13,787 bases of DNA from Bacteroidota bacterium (GTDB lineage: Bacteria; Bacteroidota; Bacteroidia; Bacteroidales; B39-G9), in NCBI GenBank assembly GCA_030592465.1, contig JAUVJB010000057.1, forward strand, positions 1 to 13,787. The letters are read 5' to 3'. Positions 1-7,231 of the stretch are shown piece by piece. The number at the start of each line of letters is the position of its first letter. Positions within the stretch are counted from its first letter, which is position 1. The notes below the pieces were generated by a model. The model searched no databases, was not told the origin of the DNA, and was given only the letters and a program-made list of their open reading frames with translations. The position numbers and the translations under genes are program-made.

Positions 1-69
1 ATAATTTTTTTTTATTAGCTTTTTTAATATTTTCGTGAAATTAAAATATTTATTTTTCGATTTTATATG

Positions 70-77
70 TATATTTG
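70..77 (+). promoter_or_regulatory. Bacteroidota-type -7 promoter element before the SiaC-family gene
   Basis: The sequence TATATTTG matches the Bacteroidota -7 consensus TAnnTTTG exactly. It lies 70 bases upstream of the chosen ATG at 148, giving a predicted leader of roughly 65 bases. A clear TTTG -33 box is not present; only a T-rich stretch near 50-60 sits at the right distance. Assigned by consensus alone. Confidence 0.45.
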
Positions 78-147
78 CTTTTTATTATTGAATAAAATTA
101 TCTATTTTTAAGATAGAAATTAAATAACTTATTTGAAAATATTATTT

Positions 148-522
148 ATGGATAAATTTGAATTTGCAGGAACAGATGACCGCCCAAAAGTTTTCTTAGA
201 TAAAGAGAATGGTAAGTTTGAGTTTTCAGGAAAATCATTACCTGAAGATGTAGAGGAATTTTATCGCCCGATACTTGATTGGTTAAATGATTATTGTGAA
301 GAGCCTAATGAAAAAACTGATGTTGTTTTTAAGATGGACTATTTTAATACCGCTTCATCAAAAATGTTATTAGATGTAATGGGGAAATTCGAAGAAATTA
401 AGGAAGATGGTCATGACGTTGTGATACATTGGTATTATATGGAAGATGATGAAGATATGCAAGAAGCAGGTGAGGGCTATGAAGAACTTATTGAGGTTCC
501 TTTTGAACATGGATCTTTTTAA
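148..522 (+). CDS. SiaC-family (DUF1987) regulatory phosphoprotein
   Basis: This is a small acidic cytoplasmic protein of 124 residues. The family signature is visible: an N-terminal beta strand followed by a PKVFLD segment, an SGKSLPED turn, FYRPILDWL, the hallmark YFNTASSK, and an acidic WYYMEDDEDM segment. In the Pseudomonas SiaC protein, a threonine in the matching YxNTxS motif is reversibly phosphorylated and controls binding to a diguanylate cyclase; here the equivalent is the Thr of NTASSK. That role is family knowledge, and the Bacteroidota partner is unknown. A longer reading starts at TTG 133, but the family normally begins with a sequence like MDKFEFAGT, so I chose the ATG at 148. 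No kinase or phosphatase partner gene lies in the window, although one could be just to the left. Confidence 0.85.
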   Translation: MDKFEFAGTDDRPKVFLDKENGKFEFSGKSLPEDVEEFYRPILDWLNDYCEEPNEKTDVVFKMDYFNTASSKMLLDVMGKFEEIKEDGHDVVIHWYYMEDDEDMQEAGEGYEELIEVPFEHGSF

Positions 523-556
523 CTAATCTTTTGTGTATATACTTAACGGTTATATT

Positions 557-655
557 GTCATTGATAGTCTTAATAGTCATTAAATAACTGAATAACAACA
601 AATGACGGCGAAGCCAAATGACTATAAATGACGTGAAACAAATGACAACAAATGA
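557..655 (+). repeat. Composite GTCATT/AATGAC repeat element, copy 1
   Basis: GTCATT occurs at 557 and 576 with a degenerate copy between. An AT-rich stretch follows, then AATGAC cores at 601, 617, 628 and 641. The segment 626-646 is identical over 21 bases to the reverse complement of 12985-13005, and GAAGCCAAATGAC is also shared with the second copy. The element runs into the first codons of the radical SAM gene. Confidence 0.75.
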
Positions 656-1616
656 TAAATTATATTACGCAAAATATAACCGCTCAAAGTATAATTATAA
701 TGATATTTTAGATGAACTAAAAAACTGTACGGTTTGTCCTCGTAATTGTTATGCAAATCGGTTTACCTCAAATTTAGGTTATTGTAAAAGTGATGCTTCT
801 TTTAATATAGCATCAATATTTGCCCACCATGGTGAAGAACCTGTTATTAGTGGTGAGAAAGGTATTTGTAATATTTTTTTTACTCATTGCAATTTACAAT
901 GTACTTACTGCCAGAATTATCAGATTAGCAGAAATAACGAGAACTTATCACAACATAATCTTGAATTATCTGAAGTTATTGATAAAATTGTATCTATACT
1001 TAATACCGGCTGTAATTCAGTTGGATTTGTTTCGCCGTCACATTTTGTGCCACAAGTTAAAATTATTATAAACGAGCTTCACAAATTAGGCAGATATCCA
1101 ACAATAGTTTATAATACAAATTCGTATGACAAAGTTGATACTTTAAAGCAATTAGAAGGATTAGTCGATGTTTATTTGGCTGATTTTAAATATATTAACT
1201 CTGATATTGCTGAAAAATATTCAGATGCTTATAACTATCCCGAAATAGCATCAATGGCAATAAAAGAAATGTATCGACAAAAAGGTTCATCTTTAATCAT
1301 CAATGAAAAAAAACAAGCAGAATCGGGTTTAATAATTCGCCACCTTATTCTTCCCTGTAATATTGAAAATAGTATTGATATACTAAAATATATTGCCGAA
1401 GAAATATCAACAACGGTTTATACCTCATTAATGTCACAATATTATCCTACAATAAATGTGCGAAATGACAGTGCTTTGAACAGGACTTTAAACGCCGGTG
1501 AATATAAAAGAGTTGTGGACGCAATGCATGAATTTAGTTTTCATAATGGTTGGGTACAAGAGCTTAAAAGCCAATCATATTACTTGCCTGATTTTGGAAA
1601 TGAAAAGCCTTTTTAA
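618..1616 (+). CDS. PflX-type (COG1313) radical SAM iron-sulfur protein
   Basis: The protein is a 332-residue cytoplasmic radical SAM enzyme of the pyruvate-formate-lyase-activating-enzyme-like group. The radical SAM cluster motif CxxxCxxC is present at Cys91, Cys95 and Cys98 (CNLQCTYC). The N-terminal CTVCPRNC...GYC set (Cys37, Cys40, Cys44, Cys56) is the mark of the PflX branch and probably binds a further metal or cluster. The centre (GFVSPSHFVPQ, YNTNSYD, VYLADFKY) and the C-terminal SLMSQYYP also fit. The substrate is unknown; no glycyl-radical enzyme is nearby, so activase function is not implied. The start is uncertain. Codons 1 and 9 (ATG at 618 and 642) both lie inside a dispersed AATGAC repeat, and no other ATG occurs before the cysteine motifs. 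No obvious operon partner; it is followed by a long repeat-rich gap. Confidence 0.85.
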   Translation: MTINDVKQMTTNDKLYYAKYNRSKYNYNDILDELKNCTVCPRNCYANRFTSNLGYCKSDASFNIASIFAHHGEEPVISGEKGICNIFFTHCNLQCTYCQNYQISRNNENLSQHNLELSEVIDKIVSILNTGCNSVGFVSPSHFVPQVKIIINELHKLGRYPTIVYNTNSYDKVDTLKQLEGLVDVYLADFKYINSDIAEKYSDAYNYPEIASMAIKEMYRQKGSSLIINEKKQAESGLIIRHLILPCNIENSIDILKYIAEEISTTVYTSLMSQYYPTINVRNDSALNRTLNAGEYKRVVDAMHEFSFHNGWVQELKSQSYYLPDFGNEKPF

Positions 1617-1840
1617 CAACTTTGCAGATGAATTATTTATCTCTCTAATTTTAATTAAATTATAAATCCTAACATTATTAATATATTTTTGTAGCGTAAA
1701 ATAAATATTTATTATTGGGCATTTTTCAAAACCGTATAAAAGTAATTTACATTTTTTTTGATTATTGAATTTCCCCGAAGGGGAAAAATATTAATAACTC
1801 CGTATGCAATGCGGAGTTAAAGAAATAATAAGTTATGTTA

Positions 1841-1862
1841 CAACCCGTCAGCTGACGGGTTG
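1841..1862. repeat. Perfect 22-base palindrome, first of a related pair
   Basis: Arms CAACCCGTCAG and CTGACGGGTTG are exact reverse complements with no loop. It shares the core CCGTCAGCTGACGG with the palindrome at 1894-1917. Confidence 0.9.
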
Positions 1863-1893
1863 AATAAAACTATCATAATAATTATTTTTCTAT

Positions 1894-1917
1894 TCAATCC
1901 GTCAGCTGACGGATTGA
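1894..1917. repeat. Perfect 24-base palindrome, second of a related pair
   Basis: Arms TCAATCCGTCAG and CTGACGGATTGA are exact reverse complements. Compared with 1841-1862, one C in the left arm is T and the paired G in the right arm is A, so the palindrome is kept by compensatory change. Confidence 0.9.
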
Positions 1918-2039
1918 TGTTAATATGATTAGTTAATACCATAGGTTGCACCTAAGGTTATTAAAATTAAACTCTTTCAGAGTTTCAAAAAAGTGTAAAC
2001 TGCAAAATGAAAGATACCTATTATTATTTAAATTTTATA

Positions 2040-2912
2040 ATGAAAGTAGCAGGTTTTACATTTATTCGAAATGCTTTAAAATATGATTATCCCATTGTTG
2101 AAGCAATAAAATCGATTTTGCCAATTTGCGATGAGTTTGTTGTAGCTGTGGGTAAATCAGATGATGATACATTAGAATTAATAAGAAGTATTGATAAAGA
2201 AAAAATTAAGATTATTGAGACTGTCTGGGATGAATCGCTGAGAGAAGGAGGTAAGGTTTTGGCAGTTGAAACAGATAAGGCTTTTAATGCTGTTTCAAGT
2301 GATGTTGATTGGGCTTTTTATATTCAAGGTGATGAAGTTGTGCATGAAAAATATTTAGATACAATATATTCCGCAATGCAGAAATATAAAGATGATGAAA
2401 AAATAGACGGCTTGCTTTTTAAATATTTGCATTTTTATGGTTCTTACGATTATATTGGGGATTCTTACAGATGGTACAGACGTGAAATTAGAGTAATAAA
2501 AAATAATAAAAATATTTATTCATATCGTGATGCTCAAGGGTTTAGGAAAGGTAACAATCTAAGATTAAATATCAAACTAATTGACGCTTATATTTATCAC
2601 TACGGATGGGTAAAAGACCCTCGTGCAATGCAAGGCAAACAAGAATCTTTCAACAAATTATGGCACGATAATAATTGGCTCAAAAAGAATGTAGATAGGT
2701 CTGATGAATTTGACTATTCAAATATTGATTCATTAAAGCATTTTGAGGAGACACATCCTGCGGTTATGTCTTCACGAATAAAAAGAAAGAACTGGCGTTT
2801 TGATTATGACATTTCTTATAATAAAATATCAGGTAAAGATTTTTTTAAAAAAATTATTGAAGAATTTACAGGATATAGAATAGGAGAATATAAAAATTAT
2901 AAAATAATTTAA
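2040..2912 (+). CDS. GT2-like glycosyltransferase
   Basis: A 290-residue protein with a GT-A-type N-terminal half. It starts MKVAGFTFIRNALKYDYP, followed by a strand ending CDEFVVAVGKSDDDT (nucleotide-binding region, residues about 30-44) and YIQGDEVVHE (residues 94-103), which holds the acidic metal-binding turn expected in place of DXD. It is a soluble protein with no membrane segments, and probably transfers a sugar in the cytoplasm to a surface glycan or lipid. Donor and acceptor cannot be read from sequence. An in-frame ATG at 2007 would add 11 residues, but family members typically begin MKxAGFTFIRN, so I chose 2040. The stop is four bases before engB, suggesting co-transcription. No other glycan genes are nearby. 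Confidence 0.75.
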   Translation: MKVAGFTFIRNALKYDYPIVEAIKSILPICDEFVVAVGKSDDDTLELIRSIDKEKIKIIETVWDESLREGGKVLAVETDKAFNAVSSDVDWAFYIQGDEVVHEKYLDTIYSAMQKYKDDEKIDGLLFKYLHFYGSYDYIGDSYRWYRREIRVIKNNKNIYSYRDAQGFRKGNNLRLNIKLIDAYIYHYGWVKDPRAMQGKQESFNKLWHDNNWLKKNVDRSDEFDYSNIDSLKHFEETHPAVMSSRIKRKNWRFDYDISYNKISGKDFFKKIIEEFTGYRIGEYKNYKII

Positions 2913-2916
2913 AACA

Positions 2917-3525
2917 ATGATTATAAAACAATCTGAGTTTGTTATAAGCAACACGAATATCGCCAAATGCCCTGCACCAAATATGCCTGAATATGCATTT
3001 GTCGGGCGTTCAAATGTTGGAAAATCATCGTTAATTAATATGTTAACAGGTAGAAAAAAGCTTGCCAAAATTTCAGTTAAGCCGGGTAAGACACGGTTGA
3101 TAAATCATTTTATTATTAATAAAAATTGGTATTTGGTCGATCTTCCGGGTTATGGATATGCTAAAGTATCAAAAACAAGTAAAGATAGTTGGCAAAAATT
3201 TATAAACAAATATATTGAAAATCGTGAAAATTTAGTTTGTCTTTTTGTTTTAATTGATTCACGCCTTGAACCTCAAAAAAATGATTTAGAATTTATTGAT
3301 AGCCTTGGAAAAAAACAAATACCTTTTGCATTGGTTTTTACTAAAACCGATAAATTAAATAAAATTAAATTATCGAATAATTTAGAAATTTTTAGAAAAA
3401 CAATGTTAGAAAAATGGGAAGAATTGCCAAGAGAATTTATCACATCTTCGGAAAAAGTTATTGGCAGAGACGACATTTTGAATTATATTGATGAGCTAAA
3501 TAAATTATATAACGAAAAAAAATAA
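2917..3525 (+). CDS. engB: Ribosome biogenesis GTP-binding protein EngB (YsxC/YihA)
   Basis: A 202-residue TrmE-Era-EngA-EngB-Septin GTPase of normal family length. All G motifs are visible: G1 GRSNVGKS (residues 30-37), G2 around PGKTR (56-60), G3 DLPGYG (75-80), G4 TKTD (142-145) and G5 TSSEK (176-180). EngB is an essential factor in late assembly of the large ribosomal subunit in well-studied bacteria. The N-terminal segment ending MPEYAFVGRSNVGKSSL is typical. It begins four bases after the glycosyltransferase stop, so the two are probably one transcript even though their functions are unrelated. An 85-base gap separates it from prs. Confidence 0.97.
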   Translation: MIIKQSEFVISNTNIAKCPAPNMPEYAFVGRSNVGKSSLINMLTGRKKLAKISVKPGKTRLINHFIINKNWYLVDLPGYGYAKVSKTSKDSWQKFINKYIENRENLVCLFVLIDSRLEPQKNDLEFIDSLGKKQIPFALVFTKTDKLNKIKLSNNLEIFRKTMLEKWEELPREFITSSEKVIGRDDILNYIDELNKLYNEKK

Positions 3526-3610
3526 AAAACTGTTTTTAAAGATGTTTTAATATGTGAAAAAATGTAATTTCATTTATACTTTTACACAAAAATAAAAAAT
3601 AAAAAAAGTT

Positions 3611-4549
3611 ATGCCAGTTCACAACTCAATTAAGATTTTTTCCGGTTCGTCATCAAGATATTTAGCTGAAAAAATCGCGAGAAGCTATGGAACCAAACTT
3701 GGAAGTTCTTCATTATTAAAGTTTAGTGATGGTGAATTTCAAACATCATATATCGAAACAGTAAGAGGAGCGTATGTTTTTATTATCCAATCAACATTTG
3801 CACCATCTGATAATTTAATGGAACTGCTTTTAATGATTGATGCAGCCAAACGAGCTTCAGCATATAAAATTGTAGCTGTTATACCTTATTTTGGTTTTGC
3901 ACGACAAGACCGAAAAGATAAACCACGTGTGTGGATAGGAGCAAAGCTGGTAGCTGATTTGTTATATGCAGCGGGCGTTTCACGAGTTATGACAATGGAT
4001 TTACACGCCGACCAAATTCAAGGTTTTTTCAATGTTCCTGTTGATCACTTATATGCTTCATCAATATTTGTTCCTTATATAAAAAGTTTAAAACTTCCAA
4101 ATTTAACAATAGCAGCTCCTGATATGGGTGGTACAAAACGTGCTTATGCTTATTCAAAACATTTAAGAACTCCGGTTGTTATTTCACATAAAACAAGAGA
4201 TAGAGTAAATGTGGTTGGCGATATGGCTGTTATTGGCAGAGTAAAAGGCAGGAATGTTATTATTGTTGATGATATTGTTGATACAGCAGGAACTATAACC
4301 AAAGCATCTGATATTTTACTTCATAAAGGAGCAAAAAGTGTTAGAGTTGTTGCAACTCATGCTGTATTGTCAGGTCCTGCTTACGAAAGAATTGAAAATT
4401 CATCAATTACCGAGCTTATTGTTACTGATACAATTCCGTTAAAACAAAAATGTGATAAAATAAAAGTCCTTTCTGTAGCTGACATTTTTTCTGATATTAT
4501 AAAAAAAGTATATAATTATCAGTCAATAAGTTCGAATTTTATTTTTTAA
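3611..4549 (+). CDS. prs: Ribose-phosphate pyrophosphokinase (PRPP synthase)
   Basis: This enzyme makes phosphoribosyl pyrophosphate from ribose 5-phosphate and ATP, feeding nucleotide, histidine and tryptophan synthesis. The 312-residue length fits class I enzymes. Visible motifs are FSDGE (38-42), YFGFARQDRK ending near residue 102 (ATP and flexible region), DLHADQIQGFF (130-140) with the active-site His132, APDMGGTKRA (169-178), and the PRPP-binding loop VDDIVDTAGT (219-228). The first residues (SIKIFSGSSSRYLAEKIA) are standard. The gap before it is very AT-rich and contains TATACTTTTAC, a weak match to the -7 consensus. It is likely its own transcription unit, followed by a separate promoter for rplY-pth. 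Confidence 0.97.
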   Translation: MPVHNSIKIFSGSSSRYLAEKIARSYGTKLGSSSLLKFSDGEFQTSYIETVRGAYVFIIQSTFAPSDNLMELLLMIDAAKRASAYKIVAVIPYFGFARQDRKDKPRVWIGAKLVADLLYAAGVSRVMTMDLHADQIQGFFNVPVDHLYASSIFVPYIKSLKLPNLTIAAPDMGGTKRAYAYSKHLRTPVVISHKTRDRVNVVGDMAVIGRVKGRNVIIVDDIVDTAGTITKASDILLHKGAKSVRVVATHAVLSGPAYERIENSSITELIVTDTIPLKQKCDKIKVLSVADIFSDIIKKVYNYQSISSNFIF

Positions 4550-4554
4550 ATTAT

Positions 4555-4562
4555 TATATTTG
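4555..4562 (+). promoter_or_regulatory. -7 promoter element before rplY-pth
   Basis: TATATTTG matches TAnnTTTG exactly. It sits directly after the prs stop and about 100 bases before the rplY ATG, leaving a leader of roughly 95 bases. No good TTTG -33 box is visible. Confidence 0.45.
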
Positions 4563-4663
4563 CAAGCTCAAAAAAATAGTATTAACGTGTGATGTGGAAA
4601 ATAATAATTATTTGAATTAAAATAACTTATATGTTTTTTTAGTAGCACAGAAAATTAAAAAAA

Positions 4664-5305
4664 ATGGAAACAATTGAGATTAAAGGAACAGTTAGAGAAA
4701 ATGTAGGTAAAAAATTTACAAAACAGCTAAGAAAAGATCTACAAGTACCTTGTGAATTATATGGTGGTGAAGAAAATATTCATTTCTATGCTCATGAAAA
4801 TGATTTTAGTAGTTTAATATATACTCCTAATGTTTATATTGTAAAACTAAAAATTAAACGTAAAGTATATAAAGCAATAATTAAAGACATTCAATTTCAC
4901 CCTGTTACAGATAAGATTTTACACATTGATTTTTATCAAGTATCGGATGATAAAAAAATAAATATTGCTATTCCTGTTAAATTACATGGTTTAGCTAAAG
5001 GTATTAAACAAGGTGGTAATTTGCAATTACAATTAAGAAAAATACTTGTAAAAGCAGTTGTTAAAGATTTGCCTGAGGTTCTTGATATTAATGTTGAGGA
5101 CTTAGCTCTAGGTAAAACTATTAAAATTGGAGAACTTGTTTTTGATAAGCTTGAGTTATTAAATCCAAAGAACACTGTTGTGGTTTCTGTCAAAACAGCA
5201 AGAACTGCAGTAGAAGAAGAGCCTGAAGCAGAAGAAACAGCAGAAACAGCAGAAACAGCAGAAGCAGCAGAAGCTAAAGAAGAATCTACTGAAAAAAGCA
5301 AATAA
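4664..5305 (+). CDS. rplY: 50S ribosomal protein L25/general stress protein CTC
   Basis: A 213-residue two-domain L25 of the CTC/TL5 type. Residues about 1-92 form the 5S-rRNA-binding L25 domain (IKGTVRENVGKK, LRKDLQVPCELYGG, IKDIQFHPVTDKILHIDFYQV). Residues about 93-180 form the TL5-type beta domain (IPVKLHGLAKGIKQGGNLQ, LPEVLDINVEDLALGKTIKIGEL). The last 30 or so residues are a low-complexity Glu/Ala/Thr tail encoded by a nine-base tandem repeat, probably disordered. It contacts 5S rRNA in the large subunit. Pth starts 16 bases downstream, the usual arrangement in many bacteria. A TAnnTTTG promoter lies just after prs. Confidence 0.96.
   Translation: METIEIKGTVRENVGKKFTKQLRKDLQVPCELYGGEENIHFYAHENDFSSLIYTPNVYIVKLKIKRKVYKAIIKDIQFHPVTDKILHIDFYQVSDDKKINIAIPVKLHGLAKGIKQGGNLQLQLRKILVKAVVKDLPEVLDINVEDLALGKTIKIGELVFDKLELLNPKNTVVVSVKTARTAVEEEPEAEETAETAETAEAAEAKEESTEKSK
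5228..5275 (+). repeat. Nine-base tandem repeat within the rplY 3' end
   Basis: Units of GCAGAAACA and close variants run in frame, encoding an Ala-Glu-Thr/Ala tail. Copy number could change without altering the frame. Confidence 0.8.
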
Positions 5306-5321
5306 ATAAATTTGTTATAAA

Positions 5322-5885
5322 TTGAAATATTTAATTGTCGGATTAGGAAATATTGGTAACGAATATTTTAATACGCGGCATAATATAGGTTTTAAAATAT
5401 TGGATGCTTTGGCTGAAGCATCCAATATTTGTTTTAAGCAAGAACGTCATGCTTTTAGATGTGAATATAAATTTAAAGGCAGATTATTTATTTTAATTAA
5501 ACCCACCACATACGTAAACCTTAGCGGTAAAGCCGTAAATTATTGGTTGCAAAAAGAAAAATTATCTGCTGAAAAATTATTAGTTATCTCTGATGACATT
5601 TCTCTACCTTTCGGGAAATTACGTGTAAAAGCTAAAGGCAGCGATGCTGGTCATAATGGATTAAAAAATATTACGGAAGTATTAGGACATCAAAATTATG
5701 CACGTTTGCGTTTTGGTGTTGGAAGCGATTTTAGAAGAGGTGAACAAGTTGATTATGTTTTAGGTCAATGGACTCCAGATGATGAGAAATTATTACCTGA
5801 GCGTTTGAAAATTACAACTGATGTTATTAAAAGTTTTGGAACAATAGGATTGCAACGAACAATGAATTTGTTTAATAATAAATAA
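5322..5885 (+). CDS. pth: Peptidyl-tRNA hydrolase
   Basis: This enzyme releases peptides from prematurely dropped peptidyl-tRNA so the tRNA can be reused. It has 187 residues, normal for bacterial Pth. Visible motifs are the start MKYLIVGLGNIGNEYFNTRHNIG with Asn10 and catalytic His20, KPTTYVNLSG (60-69), SDDISLPFGKLR (90-101) with the conserved Asp, and GSDAGHNGLKNI (106-117). The start codon is TTG; no ATG is available, and the following residues match the family N-terminus exactly, so the start is secure. It is the last gene of the plus-strand block and converges on wtpC. Confidence 0.96.
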   Translation: MKYLIVGLGNIGNEYFNTRHNIGFKILDALAEASNICFKQERHAFRCEYKFKGRLFILIKPTTYVNLSGKAVNYWLQKEKLSAEKLLVISDDISLPFGKLRVKAKGSDAGHNGLKNITEVLGHQNYARLRFGVGSDFRRGEQVDYVLGQWTPDDEKLLPERLKITTDVIKSFGTIGLQRTMNLFNNK

Positions 5886-5897
5886 TAAAAAATTGTT

Positions 5898-5920
5898 AAA
5901 TTGTTGTAAAATAACAATTT
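5898..5920 (+). terminator. Weak stem-loop after pth
   Basis: Arms AAATTGTT and AACAATTT are perfectly complementary with a seven-base loop, 12 bases after the pth stop codon. The stem is AT-rich and only a loose T-rich stretch follows, so terminator function is a guess from position. Confidence 0.35.
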
Positions 5921-6055
5921 CAGATTTTATTAAATTTGTCCCGAATACTCTGGATTAATTATAATCGAAAGTAATATTTTTGTTCGTATTGTATATTGAT
6001 AATTATTATATGGTTAAATTTCTTTCTAACAACAATTTAACAGTTTAGCCATTTA

Positions 6056-6073
6056 ATCCCGAAGTTTCGGGAT
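6056..6073. terminator. Stem-loop in the convergent region, possibly bidirectional
   Basis: ATCCCGAA and TTCGGGAT form an eight-base perfect stem with a two-base centre. It is the most GC-rich hairpin in the converging gap. On the plus strand GAAATTTTAAAT follows, a poor U-tract. Confidence 0.35.
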
Positions 6074-6172
6074 GAAATTTTAAATCAAAAATAAAGATTA
6101 TTTTACTGAGTTCTGAATTTAATTCGCTATCGCTCGTTTGTAACGAGTGCCAGCTGGTGAGTTCAGATACTT

Positions 6173-7231
6173 CTAACCATGTAAAAATTTTACCGACGAA
6201 GCTTTAAAAGAAACCCACACTGTTTTATCTTCAAAAAAATCGTATTTTTTTAAAGTGTCGGCACTAATCAAAACAGAAATTAAAATTCCGATATCAACAA
6301 TTATCTCAACACCAAACTTAGCAGGCAGAACATCAACAATAACGCCTTTATAGTTGTTCATAGCACTAATGTTTGGTTTACTGTTTGAAATAATAATGTT
6401 TTTATTTTTAATAATGACAAATCCTGTACCGTAATTGGCTTCGGTAAATAGATTTACAGTAACTTTATCGTTAATAACAGCTTTTTTTATATTGTCGTTT
6501 TCAACTATATGTATATCAGCTTTGAAAAAATTTTTTATTCCAGAAAAATTGGCAACAAATTTTGTTTTCGGATTTTTAAAAACTTGCTCAGGTGTGCCGG
6601 TTTGAACAATTTTACCATTATTTATAACGGCAACTTTATTAGATAGAAATATAGCCTCTTCATAATCGTGAGTTACATGTATTATTGTTTGTCCTTTTTT
6701 GTTTATTTTGCGTAATAAACCCCTTAAGTCGTTTTTAAGTTGAATGTCTAATGAAGAGAGCGGTTCATCGAGAAGTAAACACTCAGGATTTAAAGCAAGT
6801 GTTCGAGAAAGTGCAACACGTTGCAGCTCACCTCCTGACAGGGTAGTAGGTTTTCTGTCTAATAAATGAGATATACTCATTTCGTCGGCTAATTGTGAAA
6901 TTTTATTTTGAATTTCTTTTTTTTCAAGCCCTCTGTTTTTTAATGGATATAATATATTTTCTTTTACAGTTAAGTGAGGAAATACAGCATAATCTTGGAA
7001 TACAAGACCAACTTTTCGTTTTTGTATTTTTTCGTTAGTTATATCCTTATTATTAAGAATAATTTCACCCGAATCAGACTCCATTAATCCGGCTATCATC
7101 TCAAGTATTAAAGATTTTCCGGCTCCTGAAACTCCGAGAATAATAAAGTAATCACCTTTGTTAACGGAAAAGCTGATATTTTTAATATTAAAATTATCAA
7201 ATTTTTTTGATATGTTTTTTACTTCAAGCAT
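6173..7231 (-). CDS. wtpC: Molybdate/tungstate ABC transporter ATP-binding protein WtpC
   Basis: A 352-residue ABC ATPase on the cytoplasmic face of the inner membrane that powers oxyanion import through WtpB. It shows Walker A GVSGAGKS (33-40), Q-loop Gln79 in VFQDYAVFPHLTV, signature LSGGE (131-135), Walker B CLLLDE (151-156), the D-loop SSLD, and switch His188 in VTHD. After residue about 230 comes a C-terminal regulatory region ending in a TOBE/Mop-like domain (about 290-352), typical of the Mod/Wtp/CysA group and possibly able to bind the oxyanion. Its ATG overlaps the end of wtpB by eight bases, so they are translationally linked. Assignment to Wtp rather than Mod rests on the neighbouring WtpA. 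Confidence 0.9.
   Translation of the reverse strand: MLEVKNISKKFDNFNIKNISFSVNKGDYFIILGVSGAGKSLILEMIAGLMESDSGEIILNNKDITNEKIQKRKVGLVFQDYAVFPHLTVKENILYPLKNRGLEKKEIQNKISQLADEMSISHLLDRKPTTLSGGELQRVALSRTLALNPECLLLDEPLSSLDIQLKNDLRGLLRKINKKGQTIIHVTHDYEEAIFLSNKVAVINNGKIVQTGTPEQVFKNPKTKFVANFSGIKNFFKADIHIVENDNIKKAVINDKVTVNLFTEANYGTGFVIIKNKNIIISNSKPNISAMNNYKGVIVDVLPAKFGVEIIVDIGILISVLISADTLKKYDFFEDKTVWVSFKASSVKFLHG

Larger units (their letters stand above)
1617..2039. other. Gene-free gap with a cluster of different palindromes
   Basis: No coding sequence is supported here. From left to right I see AT-rich DNA with a possible -7 box TATTTTTG at 1684-1691, then a series of stem-loops: TTTCCCC/GGGGAAA (1770-1786), TAACTCCG/CGGAGTTA (1795-1819), two long perfect palindromes (1841-1862 and 1894-1917), TAGGT/ACCTA (1942-1954) and AAACTCT/AGAGTTT (1969-1985). 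None is followed by a convincing U-run, so they look like dispersed intergenic palindromes rather than classical terminators. Confidence 0.7.
5886..6172. other. Convergent intergenic region between pth and wtpC
   Basis: No gene is visible. Besides the stem after pth it holds a degenerate dispersed palindrome at 5934-5959, a stem ATCCCGAA/TTCGGGAT at 6056-6073, a stem CGCTCGTT/AACGAGTG with one G-T pair at 6131-6149, and the 8-base palindrome CCAGCTGG at 6150-6157. The last stem lies 24 bases beyond the wtpC stop and could end that transcript, though no U-run follows on the minus strand. Confidence 0.6.

Noticed and set aside
133..147. TTG start for the SiaC-family protein
   Set aside because: The ATG at 148 gives the family-typical N-terminus; the extra five residues are not expected.
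545..568. GTTATATTGTCATTG resembling the left half of an E. coli ModE operator
   Set aside because: The right half-site ACATAAC is missing at the required spacing, and the sequence belongs to the GTCATT repeat element.
820..1071. Hydrophobic 83-codon plus-strand frame inside the radical SAM gene
   Set aside because: It overlaps the conserved CxxxCxxC region in another frame; the hydrophobicity comes from AT-rich codons.
2829..3068. Minus-strand open frame of 79 codons across the glycosyltransferase/engB junction
   Set aside because: It lies antisense to two well-supported genes and shows no family features.
4936..5301. Minus-strand open frame of 121 codons opposite rplY
   Set aside because: Its Ser/Ala-rich sequence is simply the complement of the rplY Glu/Ala repeat.
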